A stretch of 64,000 nucleotides of DNA from assembly GCA_030427145.1 (NCBI GenBank), contig JAUHWT010000019.1:1-64000 (forward strand). The letters run 5' to 3'. The number at the start of each line of letters is the position of its first letter. Position 1 is the stretch's first letter. The stretch is from Alphaproteobacteria bacterium (lineage in GTDB: Bacteria; Pseudomonadota; Alphaproteobacteria; Rhodobacterales; Rhodobacteraceae). Both the position numbers and the translations under genes were made by a program. Of this stretch, positions 16,082 to 25,013 are shown in pieces. Below the pieces are notes generated by a model. That model searched no databases. It worked only from the letters and a program-made list of their open reading frames with translations, and had not been told where the DNA came from.

Positions 16082-17314
16082 ATGAACTTAAATTCCATAA
16101 CCTTAAACATTGTTTTTGTGTCATTTTTTGCTCAGCCGGTTTCATTGTTAGCACAAGAGCGATATGCTCACTGTGATTCATTATTAAGACATGGCATTGA
16201 CGAATCTATTCGACGAACAAGTTCGAACAAAGTTGAGGCCTATCTTTGGCAGAAACATTGTCAATCCGACTTAGACAGCCGAACTGACACACATGTTCTT
16301 GCAATCGATTTTGAAATGTTCGGCTATCTTGGAGCCGAAAGTGATGGAAATTCAACCTTCGCTCGTCAAAGAATATCAAAATGGTGTAGCGAAAAAGAAA
16401 GTTCATATTCCAATCGTTCAAGTGATTTTCTAGAAATAAGAGCCCTTAATGGACCTGCACTTAATGCCTGGAATCAATGTCAGGAATTCGCAAAAAAAGA
16501 TCTACGCTTTGAGTCGAAAATTCAAGGAACACCTGCTGAAAGAGTTCTTGTAACGATTGATTCTGATTCAGACGGAGATTTTCGACTCCTTGGAGTTAAT
16601 TCAAACAACTTCGGTTGTCAGGTATTTAGAAGGAGAGAGGAAGAAGAAGCCTACCAAAATCTCTCAGAATCATTGGTGAATAAAAATGATGCATCATATC
16701 TAAGCTTACCGGAAGATTCTGGCGAGCTGATAATTAGAAATGATAATATTCAGGTTGTTTGCGACAGAATGCCACCCTCAAATGACGTTGTAGAAGGCGT
16801 AGGCAAAATAAAATATGAATTTTCTAGTATTGATATTTTGACAGACGCTGATGCATTTTCTTTGTCATTTGATAGAGTTATTGATACATATTATGTTACT
16901 CCACCTGGATCTATAGTTGCTTTTAATTCTGATCGCTGTCCTGCTGGTTGGAATCCATATGAAGCCGCTTATGGGCGTTTTATTCGAGGAATAGACAAGT
17001 CTGGAACTGGAATTGACCCGGAAGGAGAAAGAGAGCCGGGTAGTCCACAAGAAGATCAATTTCAAACTCACCAACATAGCCTAACATATTGGGGATCACA
17101 TACCGTAGGAGCTCGGCCTCATTGGAATATGGAGTATCCAACCGAAGACGGAAATAGAACACTAACGACTACCACTGTGACAAGCGGAAGACACGGAAGC
17201 GAAACCCGACCAAAAAACGTTTCCCTCCTATATTGCACTCGCTCCAATCAGAGCGGGACAATGCAGGTGAATAATAATGCAGAGCAAGTTGAATCTGCTT
17301 CGGAGGAACAATGA
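16082..17314 (+). CDS. Secreted protein with phage tail-collar-like C-terminus
   Basis: 410 residues. Residues 1-24 look like a Sec signal peptide ending SLLAQ. The middle (about 25-285) is Cys-containing and unrecognised. Residues 290-395 resemble the C-terminal region of tail-collar or tail-fibre proteins: PPGSIVAFNSDRCPAGWNPY, YGRFIRGID, QTHQHS and ETRPKNVSLLYCTR. Tail-collar domains are normally trimeric receptor-binding ends, and related modules occur in secreted bacterial proteins. The gene is strikingly AT-rich compared with its neighbours. Function unknown; adhesion or surface binding is a guess. Confidence 0.7.
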   Translation: MNLNSITLNIVFVSFFAQPVSLLAQERYAHCDSLLRHGIDESIRRTSSNKVEAYLWQKHCQSDLDSRTDTHVLAIDFEMFGYLGAESDGNSTFARQRISKWCSEKESSYSNRSSDFLEIRALNGPALNAWNQCQEFAKKDLRFESKIQGTPAERVLVTIDSDSDGDFRLLGVNSNNFGCQVFRRREEEEAYQNLSESLVNKNDASYLSLPEDSGELIIRNDNIQVVCDRMPPSNDVVEGVGKIKYEFSSIDILTDADAFSLSFDRVIDTYYVTPPGSIVAFNSDRCPAGWNPYEAAYGRFIRGIDKSGTGIDPEGEREPGSPQEDQFQTHQHSLTYWGSHTVGARPHWNMEYPTEDGNRTLTTTTVTSGRHGSETRPKNVSLLYCTRSNQSGTMQVNNNAEQVESASEEQ

Positions 17315-17348
17315 TAAAATTAACTTTATGAAGGATTTCAAATTTTAA

Positions 17349-17591
17349 ATGGAGAATAATTTGAATAATATAATCCCCTTTGGAGAACCTTTTACGCTAT
17401 CTAATGATTATCGCTTCGTAGTGACGTACGAATACCCAGGGCCATTACCAATTGGCGTATATGCCGGCTGCTCAGATCCAGTAGACGCTGGTCCGCGCGT
17501 CGGTGGACTGGGTAGGTTTTGCGACTATATGGTTGCAAAAACAACTTCCACTGCGACTATTTTTTATAATCGGTTTGAGCCAATAGCTTAA
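17349..17591 (+). CDS. Hypothetical 80-residue protein in the AT-rich islet
   Basis: 80 residues, no signal peptide, no motif I recognise. It contains two Cys (in YAGCSDP and RFCDYM) and ends in FEPIA. It follows the tail-collar-like gene by 34 bp on the same strand and shares its AT-rich composition, so it was probably acquired with it. The Shine-Dalgarno AAGGA is rather far from the ATG. Confidence 0.5.
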   Translation: MENNLNNIIPFGEPFTLSNDYRFVVTYEYPGPLPIGVYAGCSDPVDAGPRVGGLGRFCDYMVAKTTSTATIFYNRFEPIA

Positions 17592-17620
17592 TTTAGAAGA
17601 GACTCTGATACGGCCATCCC

Positions 17621-18916
17621 TCACTTCCCCTCCTCCCAGCGGATATCCGCGCCCAAAGCCGTCAGGTTCTCGATCAGGTTGGGGTGGGCGCGGCGCAAAG
17701 GGTCGGCCTTGAGGATGCGGGAGCGGCCGTCGATCTGCATGGCGGCGATGGCGAGGGCCACGACGACGCGGATGATGTAGGGGGCCTCGACCTCGGCGGG
17801 GCGCAGGCGGTTGCCGCCGAACACCAGCAGCCGGTGGGGGTCGGAGAGATGCGCGCGGACGCCGAATTTGGCGAGCTCGCTGCTCCATCCCAAAGCGCCC
17901 TCATAGACCTTGTTCCAGAACAGAACGTCGCCCTTACAGCCCACGGCGACGCCAATGGCCTGGGGCAGGAGGTCCGCGGGGAAATAGGGCCAGGGGGCGG
18001 CCTCGATCTTGGCGGTCATCTGGGCGGTGAGCGGCGGGGTGACCTCGCGGGTCCAGCCGGTGACGGTGACCTCGCCGGGGGCCTGTTCGAACTGCAGGCC
18101 CAGCTTGCCGAACTGGTCGAGGATGAGCGGCATTTCCGGGACGATGTCGGTTTTGACGGTGATGCGCCCGCCGGTCACGCCACCGAAAGCGAGAAACGTC
18201 GCGACCTCGTGGTGGTCGTCGGGTACGGCCTGGGTGGTGCCGCCGAGCTGGTCGCTGCCCTCGATGGTCAGGCGCGAGGTGCCCTCCCCTTCTATTTTCG
18301 CGCCCATGTCGGCCAGCATGCGGCAGAGCGCCTGGACATGCGGCTCGGAGGCGGCATTGGTCAGGACGGAGCGGCCTTTGGCGATGGCGGCGATCATGGC
18401 GAAGGTCTCGGTGGCGGTCACGGAGGCGTATTCGGCCCAGATCGCCTGGGCTTCCGGACGGCCTGGCAGGGTCAGATCAATGCCCGTGTCCTGGGAGACG
18501 GAGGCCCCAAAGGTGGCGAGGCAGTTGATATGGGGGTCGATCTCACGGATGCCGAGCGCGCAGCCCTTGGCGTCCACGTCAAAGCCCAGACGCCCCGCGC
18601 GGAAGAGCACGGGCGCGAGCAGCAGCACGGCGGAACGGATGCCAAGCGGCAGGTTGCGCGCGGCCTCCCGGGCGGGCTCATGGGGGTGCTGAACCGTCAG
18701 GGTGCCGTTTTCCGGGCTGTAATCCACCGTCGAGCCCAGCGAGCGGAAATAGTCGAGGATCTTGGTGACATCGGTGATGGCGGGCACGTTGGTCAGCGTG
18801 ACCGGCTCCTCGGTCAGAAGGCTCGCGCAGAGCATGGGCAGAACGGCGTTCTTGTTGCCGGACGGTTTGATGGTGCCGTTGAGCGGCACACCGCCATTGA
18901 TGATGAGATCGGTCAT
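17621..18916 (-). CDS. murA: MurA-like UDP-N-acetylglucosamine 1-carboxyvinyltransferase
   Basis: 431 residues, close to typical MurA length. It keeps GNKNA near residue 20 (Lys22, Asn23) and the catalytic Cys119 in KGCALGIREIDPH, the loop residue attacked by fosfomycin. FPADLLPQAIGV corresponds to the conserved Asp region. Several otherwise strongly conserved segments are altered, notably near the C-terminus, where LRRAHPNLIENLTALGAD replaces the usual pattern. I read it as a divergent MurA paralogue that could act in cell wall precursor synthesis or on another UDP-sugar. The gene is convergent with the AT-rich islet. Confidence 0.8.
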   Translation of the reverse strand: MTDLIINGGVPLNGTIKPSGNKNAVLPMLCASLLTEEPVTLTNVPAITDVTKILDYFRSLGSTVDYSPENGTLTVQHPHEPAREAARNLPLGIRSAVLLLAPVLFRAGRLGFDVDAKGCALGIREIDPHINCLATFGASVSQDTGIDLTLPGRPEAQAIWAEYASVTATETFAMIAAIAKGRSVLTNAASEPHVQALCRMLADMGAKIEGEGTSRLTIEGSDQLGGTTQAVPDDHHEVATFLAFGGVTGGRITVKTDIVPEMPLILDQFGKLGLQFEQAPGEVTVTGWTREVTPPLTAQMTAKIEAAPWPYFPADLLPQAIGVAVGCKGDVLFWNKVYEGALGWSSELAKFGVRAHLSDPHRLLVFGGNRLRPAEVEAPYIIRVVVALAIAAMQIDGRSRILKADPLRRAHPNLIENLTALGADIRWEEGK

Positions 18917-19062
18917 GTTGCGCGTATCCGTGCCTTGCAGATTTTGTCAGCGCGGACCCTACAGCGCCGGAGGAGGGACATAAAGCCGGGACCTTCCCGA
19001 TCATGCCGTCCCGTGCCAGGATGGCGGGAACGGAGAGACCGGCGGCGCGGGACCACGAGACC

Positions 19063-19377
19063 ATGGACCATCCCCTGAGATCACTGATCGAGGAACGCCT
19101 GCGCGAGGCGGAGGAGGCGGGCGCGTTCGAGAACCTGCCCGGTGCGGGCAAACCCCTGCCCGACCTGCGCGAGGCGCCGGACCCGCTGATGGCCCATCTG
19201 ACCGCGGACGGGCCGGTGAAGTTTCCCGTCACGGTACTGCGCGAGGGGATCGAGGCGTCCAAACGCCGGCTCGCCACCCTCACCGATGAGGAGGCGCGCA
19301 AATCGGAGATGAAAAACCTCGCCGACCTGCAGATGCGCCTCGCGATGGAGCTGGAAAGCCTCGTGCGCTACGGGTGA
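19063..19377 (+). CDS. DUF1992 (DnaJ-C28-like) domain protein
   Basis: 104 residues from ATG 19063. The N-terminal motif LIEERLREAEEAGAFENLPG, followed by GKPLPDL, is the DUF1992 signature seen in bacterial YhdN-like and eukaryotic DNAJC28 proteins. No J-domain is present. Molecular role not established. It is divergent from the MurA-like gene by about 150 bp. A longer frame from 19003 exists but adds sequence without family similarity. Confidence 0.8.
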   Translation: MDHPLRSLIEERLREAEEAGAFENLPGAGKPLPDLREAPDPLMAHLTADGPVKFPVTVLREGIEASKRRLATLTDEEARKSEMKNLADLQMRLAMELESLVRYG

Positions 19378-19471
19378 GGCGGGCCATGAAACAATGCGGC
19401 CCGGGACCATGTTCAGATCCCGGGCCTGCTGTACGAAGGGCGCGGCCTGGCACCGCGCCATCGGTCCTGCC

Positions 19472-20713
19472 TTAGAGGAAGTACTCGATGTCGTCGATGT
19501 TCGGCAGACGGACGGCGTGGGTGCCGTCGTCCTGGTCGATGACCACGACAAGGGCGTTGCCGCTCTTTTTGGAGGTCACGTCCGAGGAGGAGTTGATCAT
19601 CTGACGCAGTTCGGCGGCACTGTCGATGGTGGCGGACTGACCGTTGGCACCGGGCTTCAGGGTGCCGTTGTCATAGTCCTGGAACCGGAGCGCGTCGCCA
19701 TCGTCGAAATCGAAATTCTTGATGACCTTTTTGGTCCAGCCTTTGACCGTATCCCCGTCAACGGTGATCGTGCTGCCGTTGTTCGAGCTGCTGCTGGAGG
19801 AGGAGTTCGAACTGCTGGAGGAACTGCTGTCGGAGCTGGAGTTTGAGTTCGACCAGGAACCGGACGCGGTGGCGTTGGTGCCGATGCTCACGATCTTGTT
19901 GTTGCTGACATTGCCGCTGGCGCTGATGTCATGGGCGGTGTTGCCGGTGATGCTCACGCCGGTGGAGGCTTTGGAGATGTCGATCTCCGGGGTATGTCCG
20001 CCCTTGTTGGATTTCAGGGCCGGGTCCTGGATCACCACGTTGTTTTTAATGTCGAGTCCGGCGACTTTTGCGGCGATCTTGATGCCGTATTTGTGGCCCG
20101 CGGTAATGGTGTTGTTCTCGATATCGATGTTTCTGTGGGTGGTGCCACCACCCATGTAGATCGCCTGGGTGTTGGTGTCATTGGTGTCGATGACATTGCC
20201 GCGGATCACGATATTCGAGGAGGCGCCGTTGGTGGGGTGAATCTGAATGCCGTCATGGTGCTGCGATCCGGACGTTTTCATGTCGCGGATCTGGTTGCCG
20301 GTGATCTGCGCGCCGTTCACGCCGGACAGGGCAATGCCGTCATTGTTCATCTTGGTGAAGTCGTTGTCGCGGATATTGACGGAATTCGAGTTGTTGACCG
20401 CGATGCCCTTCTTGTTGCCGATGAAGGTCGAATCCTCGATGTCGATGTTGTTCGAGCTGCGCACGGTAAGGCCGGTGCCGCCGCCGGTGAACTTGAGGCC
20501 GTCAACATCAATGTTGCTGGATTTGTTGATGGTCAGCGAGCTGAGGGTGGCCGGATTGCCACCGTTTTCCGAGGTCAGCGTGATGTTTTTCTTCACGCTG
20601 TTGAGTGAGATCGAACCGTAGTTGCCGGATTTGAGAACAATAATGTCACCGTTGCCCGCGCTTTTGATCGCTGAATTCAGCTGCGACGCGTTCGATACCG
20701 TTTTTCTTGCCAT
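19472..20713 (-). CDS. Right-handed parallel beta-helix protein 1 with type I-like C-terminus
   Basis: 413 residues from an ATG with AGGAG upstream. Residues 10-290 are Asn/Ile/Gly-rich helix rungs (SSNNIDIEDSTFIGNKKGIA and similar), with a conserved patch HHDGIQIHPTNGASSN and THRNIDIENNTIT. A poly-Ser linker leads to a C-terminal 95-residue domain (DGDTVKGWTKK, then DQDDGTHAVRL) that resembles the C-terminal secretion region of type I-exported proteins and is shared with protein 2 at 29.6 kb. There is no Sec signal peptide. The fold is typical of polysaccharide lyases and epimerases, so action on the exopolysaccharide is plausible but unproven. Confidence 0.8.
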   Translation of the reverse strand: MARKTVSNASQLNSAIKSAGNGDIIVLKSGNYGSISLNSVKKNITLTSENGGNPATLSSLTINKSSNIDVDGLKFTGGGTGLTVRSSNNIDIEDSTFIGNKKGIAVNNSNSVNIRDNDFTKMNNDGIALSGVNGAQITGNQIRDMKTSGSQHHDGIQIHPTNGASSNIVIRGNVIDTNDTNTQAIYMGGGTTHRNIDIENNTITAGHKYGIKIAAKVAGLDIKNNVVIQDPALKSNKGGHTPEIDISKASTGVSITGNTAHDISASGNVSNNKIVSIGTNATASGSWSNSNSSSDSSSSSSSNSSSSSSSNNGSTITVDGDTVKGWTKKVIKNFDFDDGDALRFQDYDNGTLKPGANGQSATIDSAAELRQMINSSSDVTSKKSGNALVVVIDQDDGTHAVRLPNIDDIEYFL

Positions 20714-21312
20714 GGTCGTCTGGTCTCCTGTCGTTTTTTTAACCGCCCCGGATTCTCCGGTACGGCGGGTCGCCACCCCCCTGGGACAGGCATGATCATG
20801 GCCGGGCCTTCCCGTCCTGCGGACAGGCCTCACCGTTGACGCAAACCGGCCGTGGCGGTCGCGCCTGACATCAATCCCAGAGATTTGCAGCTTCCAGGAG
20901 CCGCAACACGGGAACCAAATCCATACGAAAGAGTTGGTCCCGGGAGCAGCCCGCTGGTATCCCGGCGTTCTTAGCCGTGCGCTTTATTTCGGCTCAAGGG
21001 CGGGGGGCAGCGGTTTTCCGCCATAAGCGAAATCATGCTGAACCGGTTGGTAAAATTCCCGCCTGACGCGGAAATATTACAACTTTTACGATCAATTGCG
21101 CTCATTTCAACCGCATGTGGAACCGCACACCAGAGCTTCGCCTGTCGACATTGCGGGAGACGCGGACCGGCCTGGTCCGCGGTGCGGCGAAACGGGTTGT
21201 AAAATCAGGGCCGGGCCGCGCGGCGGTCGTGGAGAGATTCGCCAGGAGTTTGCCCGGGGCCTGATTCCAGGGCTTGCAAGACGCCTGGATTAGTGGTTTG
21301 TAGCGGCGCACC
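20714..21312. other. Intergenic region between beta-helix gene 1 and tRNA-Ser
   Basis: About 600 bp without a supportable gene. It should hold the promoter of beta-helix gene 1 (minus) and of the tRNA (plus). Bases 21040-21110 are locally AT-rich. I saw no clear repeat, operator or small gene. Confidence 0.5.
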
Positions 21313-21402
21313 GGAGAGGTGGCCGAGTGGTCGAAGGCGCACGCCTGGAAAGTGTGTAGGCGGGGAACCGTCTCCAGGGTTCGAATCCCTGTCTCTCCGC
21401 CA
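21313..21402 (+). tRNA. tRNA-Ser (anticodon GGA)
   Basis: Acceptor arm GGAGAGG pairs with TCTCTCC, followed by discriminator G and encoded CCA. The anticodon stem CACGC/GTGTG closes the loop CTGGAAA with anticodon GGA, reading UCC and UCU. A long variable arm, typical of serine tRNAs, precedes the T-loop GGTTCGAATCC. All expected arms are present, so the gene appears functional. Confidence 0.95.
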
Positions 21403-21430
21403 TTCCCAATTTCAGCAGCAGGCCAGCCGA

Positions 21431-21451
21431 AACTCCCGCCAGGGAGTTTTT
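21431..21451 (+). terminator. Terminator after tRNA-Ser
   Basis: AACTCCC and GGGAGTT pair around a 4-nt loop, followed by TTT, 29 bp past the tRNA end. Confidence 0.75.
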
Positions 21452-21541
21452 CGACCGCGTCCGAATTCGTGTGGTCCCGGGGTGTTCATGCCCCCCCGGA
21501 AAAGCCCGGCGCGCGACGCGCACCGGGTTCCGTCCACGGCG

Positions 21542-22921
21542 TCAGTGGGCCGGCATGACCTCCTCGCCGTAGACCAGCCGGGCATAGATATAGAAGCCCG
21601 CGCCAAGCACAGTCCAGGCCAGTGCGATTGCCCATTCCACCGGCCAGATCAGCGCGGCAGGCGACCAGGGCAGATAGAGCAGCGCGAGGCCAACCGAGAG
21701 CACCAGCGCGGCATAGCCGACCCAGGGTCCCTTACCGGCGCGATAGGGCCGCGGCATGTCAGGCTCATTTTTGCGCAGAAGGATGAAGGACACCGCCACC
21801 ATCGCATAGGCCACCACGATGCCCAGCCCGCCGGCATCCACGAACCAGACCAGCGCCCCGCGTCCCAGCAGGGGAGCAAAAACCGAGATCGTGCCGATCA
21901 GCAGGATGGCGTTGACCGGTGTGCGGTATTCGGGATGCAGTTTCGCGAGGAAGGCGGGCAGCATCCGCGCATCGGCCAGCGCGTAGATCGCACGGCTGCC
22001 TCCGATCAAAAAGGCGTTCCAGCTGGTGATGATGCCGCCAATGCCCGCGAGGATCACCAGCGTCCCGCCCCATTGGGAGCCGAGAACCGCTGTGGCCGCA
22101 TCCGCCGCGGCGATATTGGCCGCATCCAGCTGGGCCGCGTCGAGCGCGCGTCCGGTGGAGATGGCGACCAGCATGTAGAAGACCACCGCCAGCAGGACCG
22201 AGACGATCAGCAGGCTGCCAATCCGTTTTGGCGGCAGGTTGATCTCCTCGGCCGCCTGCGGGATCACGTCAAAGCCCACGAACAGGAAGGGCACCATCAC
22301 AAGTACGGAGAAGATGCCCCCGACCCCGCCCACAAAGAGCGGTTCGGCATTCGCGCTGCTGCCATTGGTGAAGGCGCCGGCGAAAAACGCGATGCCGCCC
22401 AGCAGAATCACGAGGATCACCACCTTCTGGACCAGTGCGCAGGTCCGGATGCCACGGATGTTGACCCAGGTCATGAGCGCCGCGGCCCCGGAGCCCAGCA
22501 TCGCCCAGGTCAGGTAGACCTCCGATCCGCCAAAGGAGTAGAGATACACCTGTTTATAGGCGGGAATGAGCTCGGCCACCACCGTGGGCAGGGCCACGGC
22601 CTCGAAGGCGACCACGGAGACATATCCGAAAATGATCGCCCATGTGCAGACGAACGACCCCAGGCCCCCCATCGCGCGATGCGAGTAGACGTGCTCGCCA
22701 CCCGTCTTTGGCATGGCCGAGGCGAGTTCGGCGTAGGTCAGGCCGATCAGCACCACCGCGACACCACCGACCGCGAAGCCCACCAGCGCGCCATAGCTGC
22801 CGGCATTTGTGATCCAGGTTCCGGCAAGAACCACCCAGCCCCACCCGATCATGGCACCAAAGGCCAGGGCAAGCACGTCCCAGTCTCCAATCACCTTTTT
22901 GAATTTGTCTTCCGAATCCAT
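21542..22921 (-). CDS. APC-family amino acid permease
   Basis: 459 residues with about twelve transmembrane segments. The N-terminal FGAMIGWGWVVLAG is the glycine-rich TM1 break that binds substrate amine/carboxyl in the APC superfamily, and YAELASAMPKTGGEHVYS is the TM2/TM3 signature. The ATG at 22921 follows AAGGGGGACC, a good ribosome site, and excludes a poorly conserved 117-residue upstream frame. Substrate (amino acid or polyamine) not predictable. Confidence 0.88.
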   Translation of the reverse strand: MDSEDKFKKVIGDWDVLALAFGAMIGWGWVVLAGTWITNAGSYGALVGFAVGGVAVVLIGLTYAELASAMPKTGGEHVYSHRAMGGLGSFVCTWAIIFGYVSVVAFEAVALPTVVAELIPAYKQVYLYSFGGSEVYLTWAMLGSGAAALMTWVNIRGIRTCALVQKVVILVILLGGIAFFAGAFTNGSSANAEPLFVGGVGGIFSVLVMVPFLFVGFDVIPQAAEEINLPPKRIGSLLIVSVLLAVVFYMLVAISTGRALDAAQLDAANIAAADAATAVLGSQWGGTLVILAGIGGIITSWNAFLIGGSRAIYALADARMLPAFLAKLHPEYRTPVNAILLIGTISVFAPLLGRGALVWFVDAGGLGIVVAYAMVAVSFILLRKNEPDMPRPYRAGKGPWVGYAALVLSVGLALLYLPWSPAALIWPVEWAIALAWTVLGAGFYIYARLVYGEEVMPAH

Positions 22922-23247
22922 TTGGTCCCCCTTGGATGAGTTCGTAACGGTTGGTGTTACCGGACCTCCCACCATAGGAGGCCAGCAGACGGATTTCGAA
23001 AAAAATCCATCCGCCGCCCGGCCAGGCCGACCTTTCCGCATAAAAAACAGGCAGTCCGGCACGCAAAGACAGCACGGCACCACCGCCATGACAGGGCCAT
23101 TCACGATCCGGACCCGGGCCCTCACTGTTTCTCCCGGACATAACCCTTGGGTTGAGTTGCAGGCGTATCCCGAACACCCGCGATCGTCCGGCACCGTTAA
23201 GGGAACCCGGCCCCGGGGTTTGGTGTTCATTCTGATGTGACAGTTAT
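22922..23247. other. Intergenic region between permease and phosphotransferase genes
   Basis: About 325 bp containing the promoters of two divergent genes. The phosphotransferase start is uncertain, so its leader may extend to 23394. No operator palindrome or small gene recognised. Confidence 0.4.
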
Positions 23248-24156
23248 GTGACAGAACGGGATTTGAACACAACAGACCGCGGACCTGCCCTCCTGTCAGG
23301 ATCCCCCAGGAGAGACGCCCTGCAGCCCGAACGCTATCCGCCCACCCATTCCGCCATCAGCCGCGAACGCCCCGTCATGCTCATCCCCATGGGCACCTGG
23401 CGGCGTCAGCTGGTGTTTCTGCCCGGCCTTGTGCTCAAGCTGGTGATCGGCGCCCGGCACCGCCGGGCCGTTGAGCGGGAGGCCTGCCGGGCGCGGGAGG
23501 CCGCAGGGCACGGGTTCTGGTCGGATCTCGCCCTGCCGCCGCACCGGCTGCCACCCATTGGCATGGCCATGCGCCGGCACGGGGCGGTGCGCCTGGGGGA
23601 TTACGGGGAGATCAACCGGATGCTGCTCGACCGGCTCGACCGGGCGCGGGACTGGCACGAGTGGCGAAGCGTGGACGCGATGATCCGCGCGGCCCCCCAT
23701 ACCGGCGGCCATCTGCCCGCAGAGGCCCCGGCGCTTGTGGGGGCGCGTCTGCCCATGACCTCCATGCACGGGGATCTGCACATGTTCAATTTCGTGCGCC
23801 GGCGGGAGGATTTCGGACTGCTCGACTGGGAATGGTACGACCCCAGGGGATCCTTCGCCTTCGATTTCATCGATTTCCGGTTTGCCAATATCCTGACCAA
23901 TTCAGGGCAGAACGCCTACCGGTTCATGGCCGGCCTCACGCCGGACAATTCCACCATCGCCTTTGTCGCCCGCAAACTCGACATCGATCCCTGGGCGCTG
24001 GTCATCCACTATGTCTTTACGCGGGTGAACACGATGATCTCGCGCCGCGGCGGGCTTGAGGGCGTGCCCGCGGACCAGCGCGCGGGGGCCGAAAAGGTGC
24101 TGGGACTTTTTGCGGCCAGGGCGGCGCGGGGCGGGTCTGCCGGAGGTTTCCGGTGA
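23248..24156 (+). CDS. Phosphotransferase (APH/choline-kinase-like) protein
   Basis: Up to 302 residues from GTG 23248. ATG 23395 (MLIPMGTWRRQ) is a good alternative because the first 49 residues look non-conserved. The C-terminal half shows the kinase catalytic core SMHGDLHMFNFV (HGD-x2-x-x-N Brenner-like motif) and GLLDWEWYDPRGSFAFDFIDF (metal-binding Asp), as in aminoglycoside/choline/HipA-like small-molecule kinases. The N-lobe seems short. Substrate unknown; a sugar or lipid carrier linked to the envelope is possible. Its last codons overlap a repA-like repeat (see 24126-24166). Confidence 0.65.
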   Translation: MTERDLNTTDRGPALLSGSPRRDALQPERYPPTHSAISRERPVMLIPMGTWRRQLVFLPGLVLKLVIGARHRRAVEREACRAREAAGHGFWSDLALPPHRLPPIGMAMRRHGAVRLGDYGEINRMLLDRLDRARDWHEWRSVDAMIRAAPHTGGHLPAEAPALVGARLPMTSMHGDLHMFNFVRRREDFGLLDWEWYDPRGSFAFDFIDFRFANILTNSGQNAYRFMAGLTPDNSTIAFVARKLDIDPWALVIHYVFTRVNTMISRRGGLEGVPADQRAGAEKVLGLFAARAARGGSAGGFR

Positions 24157-24166
24157 TGGCGCCCGT
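24126..24166. repeat. Remnant resembling the repA 3' end, copy 1
   Basis: About 40 bp matching bases 25083-25123 (19 identical bases GGGCGGGTCTGCCGGAGGT, then GTGATGGCGCC). Read on the minus strand it would encode ADGRHH, then TSGRPA in another frame, like ADWRHHWETSGRPA of RepA. It forms the last codons of the phosphotransferase gene. Confidence 0.6.
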
Positions 24167-24175
24167 CCGCCAGCT

Positions 24176-24853
24176 TCACCGCATTGTCGGCCCGAAGACA
24201 TAGCGCAGACCAACGAGTAGGTCGAAGGTCTCGAACTCACCGTCGAAATTCTCGGTGGCGGGGCCGTCATATCTACCCGGGCCGGTCCCGAACCAGCGTC
24301 CCTCGGCGTAGAGGCTGACAGCGGGGTTCACCTCATATCCGATGCCGCCAATCACCTGATAGGCAAACCGCGTCCCGCTGTCGAAGTTCTGCCCGCCCGC
24401 GTCCACATCCACTTTGGCCGCGCCGATGCCGGCGCCAAGATAGGGCCGGACCGCCCCGGTCGCGCCCAGGCCGTCGAACACGTAGAGCGCGTTGAGCATG
24501 ACGGCGTCGGCGGAGGTGTCACCGTCCGCGATGACGCTGTCGTCATCGTCGGCACTGTCCGTGATGGTGACGTCCGCGTTGCGGTAGGCGTATTCGATCT
24601 CCATCGAGATGTTCGGCGTAAAGGCCGCGCCGACCGCGGCGCCCAGGGTATACCCGGTATCGTAATCAAAGCCGGGAAGGGCGATCCGCTCCCCGTCCTC
24701 CTCGAGGGTGGTGTCGAAATTCGACGGCCAGGTCGCGCCTCCAAAACCCTTGAGGTAAACCTCTCCAAGGGAAAACGCCTGAGCGGACGCCACTCCCGTA
24801 CCCCCCGCCAGCGCGGTGACCACCACTGCCGCGGCACACGAAATCTGTTTCAT
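24176..24853 (-). CDS. Outer-membrane beta-barrel protein
   Basis: 225 residues: signal peptide (MKQISCAAAVVVTALAGG, ending ASAQA), then alternating amphipathic strands with EIEYAYRNADV, VRPYLGAGIGAAKVDV and a final strand VGLRYVFGPTMR. The size and strand pattern fit the 8-stranded OmpA/OmpW/Opa-like barrels common in alphaproteobacteria. An acidic DSADDDDS loop could be surface-exposed. Function unknown. It lies just downstream of repA on the same strand. Confidence 0.82.
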   Translation of the reverse strand: MKQISCAAAVVVTALAGGTGVASAQAFSLGEVYLKGFGGATWPSNFDTTLEEDGERIALPGFDYDTGYTLGAAVGAAFTPNISMEIEYAYRNADVTITDSADDDDSVIADGDTSADAVMLNALYVFDGLGATGAVRPYLGAGIGAAKVDVDAGGQNFDSGTRFAYQVIGGIGYEVNPAVSLYAEGRWFGTGPGRYDGPATENFDGEFETFDLLVGLRYVFGPTMR

Positions 24854-25013
24854 GATTCTCCATCCCTCCCGGTTACATGCCCGGACAAAGAATTACACCG
24901 CCCGCGATTACCGTACAACTGTTACGCATGAGCGCAGCGGGCCGGGATGGAGCAGGCCCGGGGCCCTGGACGCTTTCAGCATCGGAGCCCGAAGGCGGCG
25001 TCACATGGGCAGT

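Larger units (their letters stand above)
15930..17610. other. AT-rich islet in otherwise GC-rich DNA
   Basis: Between the stop of the protease gene and the stop of the MurA-like gene the sequence switches abruptly to A/T-rich composition, with AT-ending codons, then returns to high GC. It holds two plus-strand genes. No transposase, integrase or flanking direct repeat was found, so acquisition by transfer is inferred from composition alone. Confidence 0.75.

Noticed and set aside
21313-21402. tRNA-Ser as an integration site for a genomic island
   Set aside because: No integrase gene nearby and I found no repeat of the tRNA 3' end elsewhere in the window.
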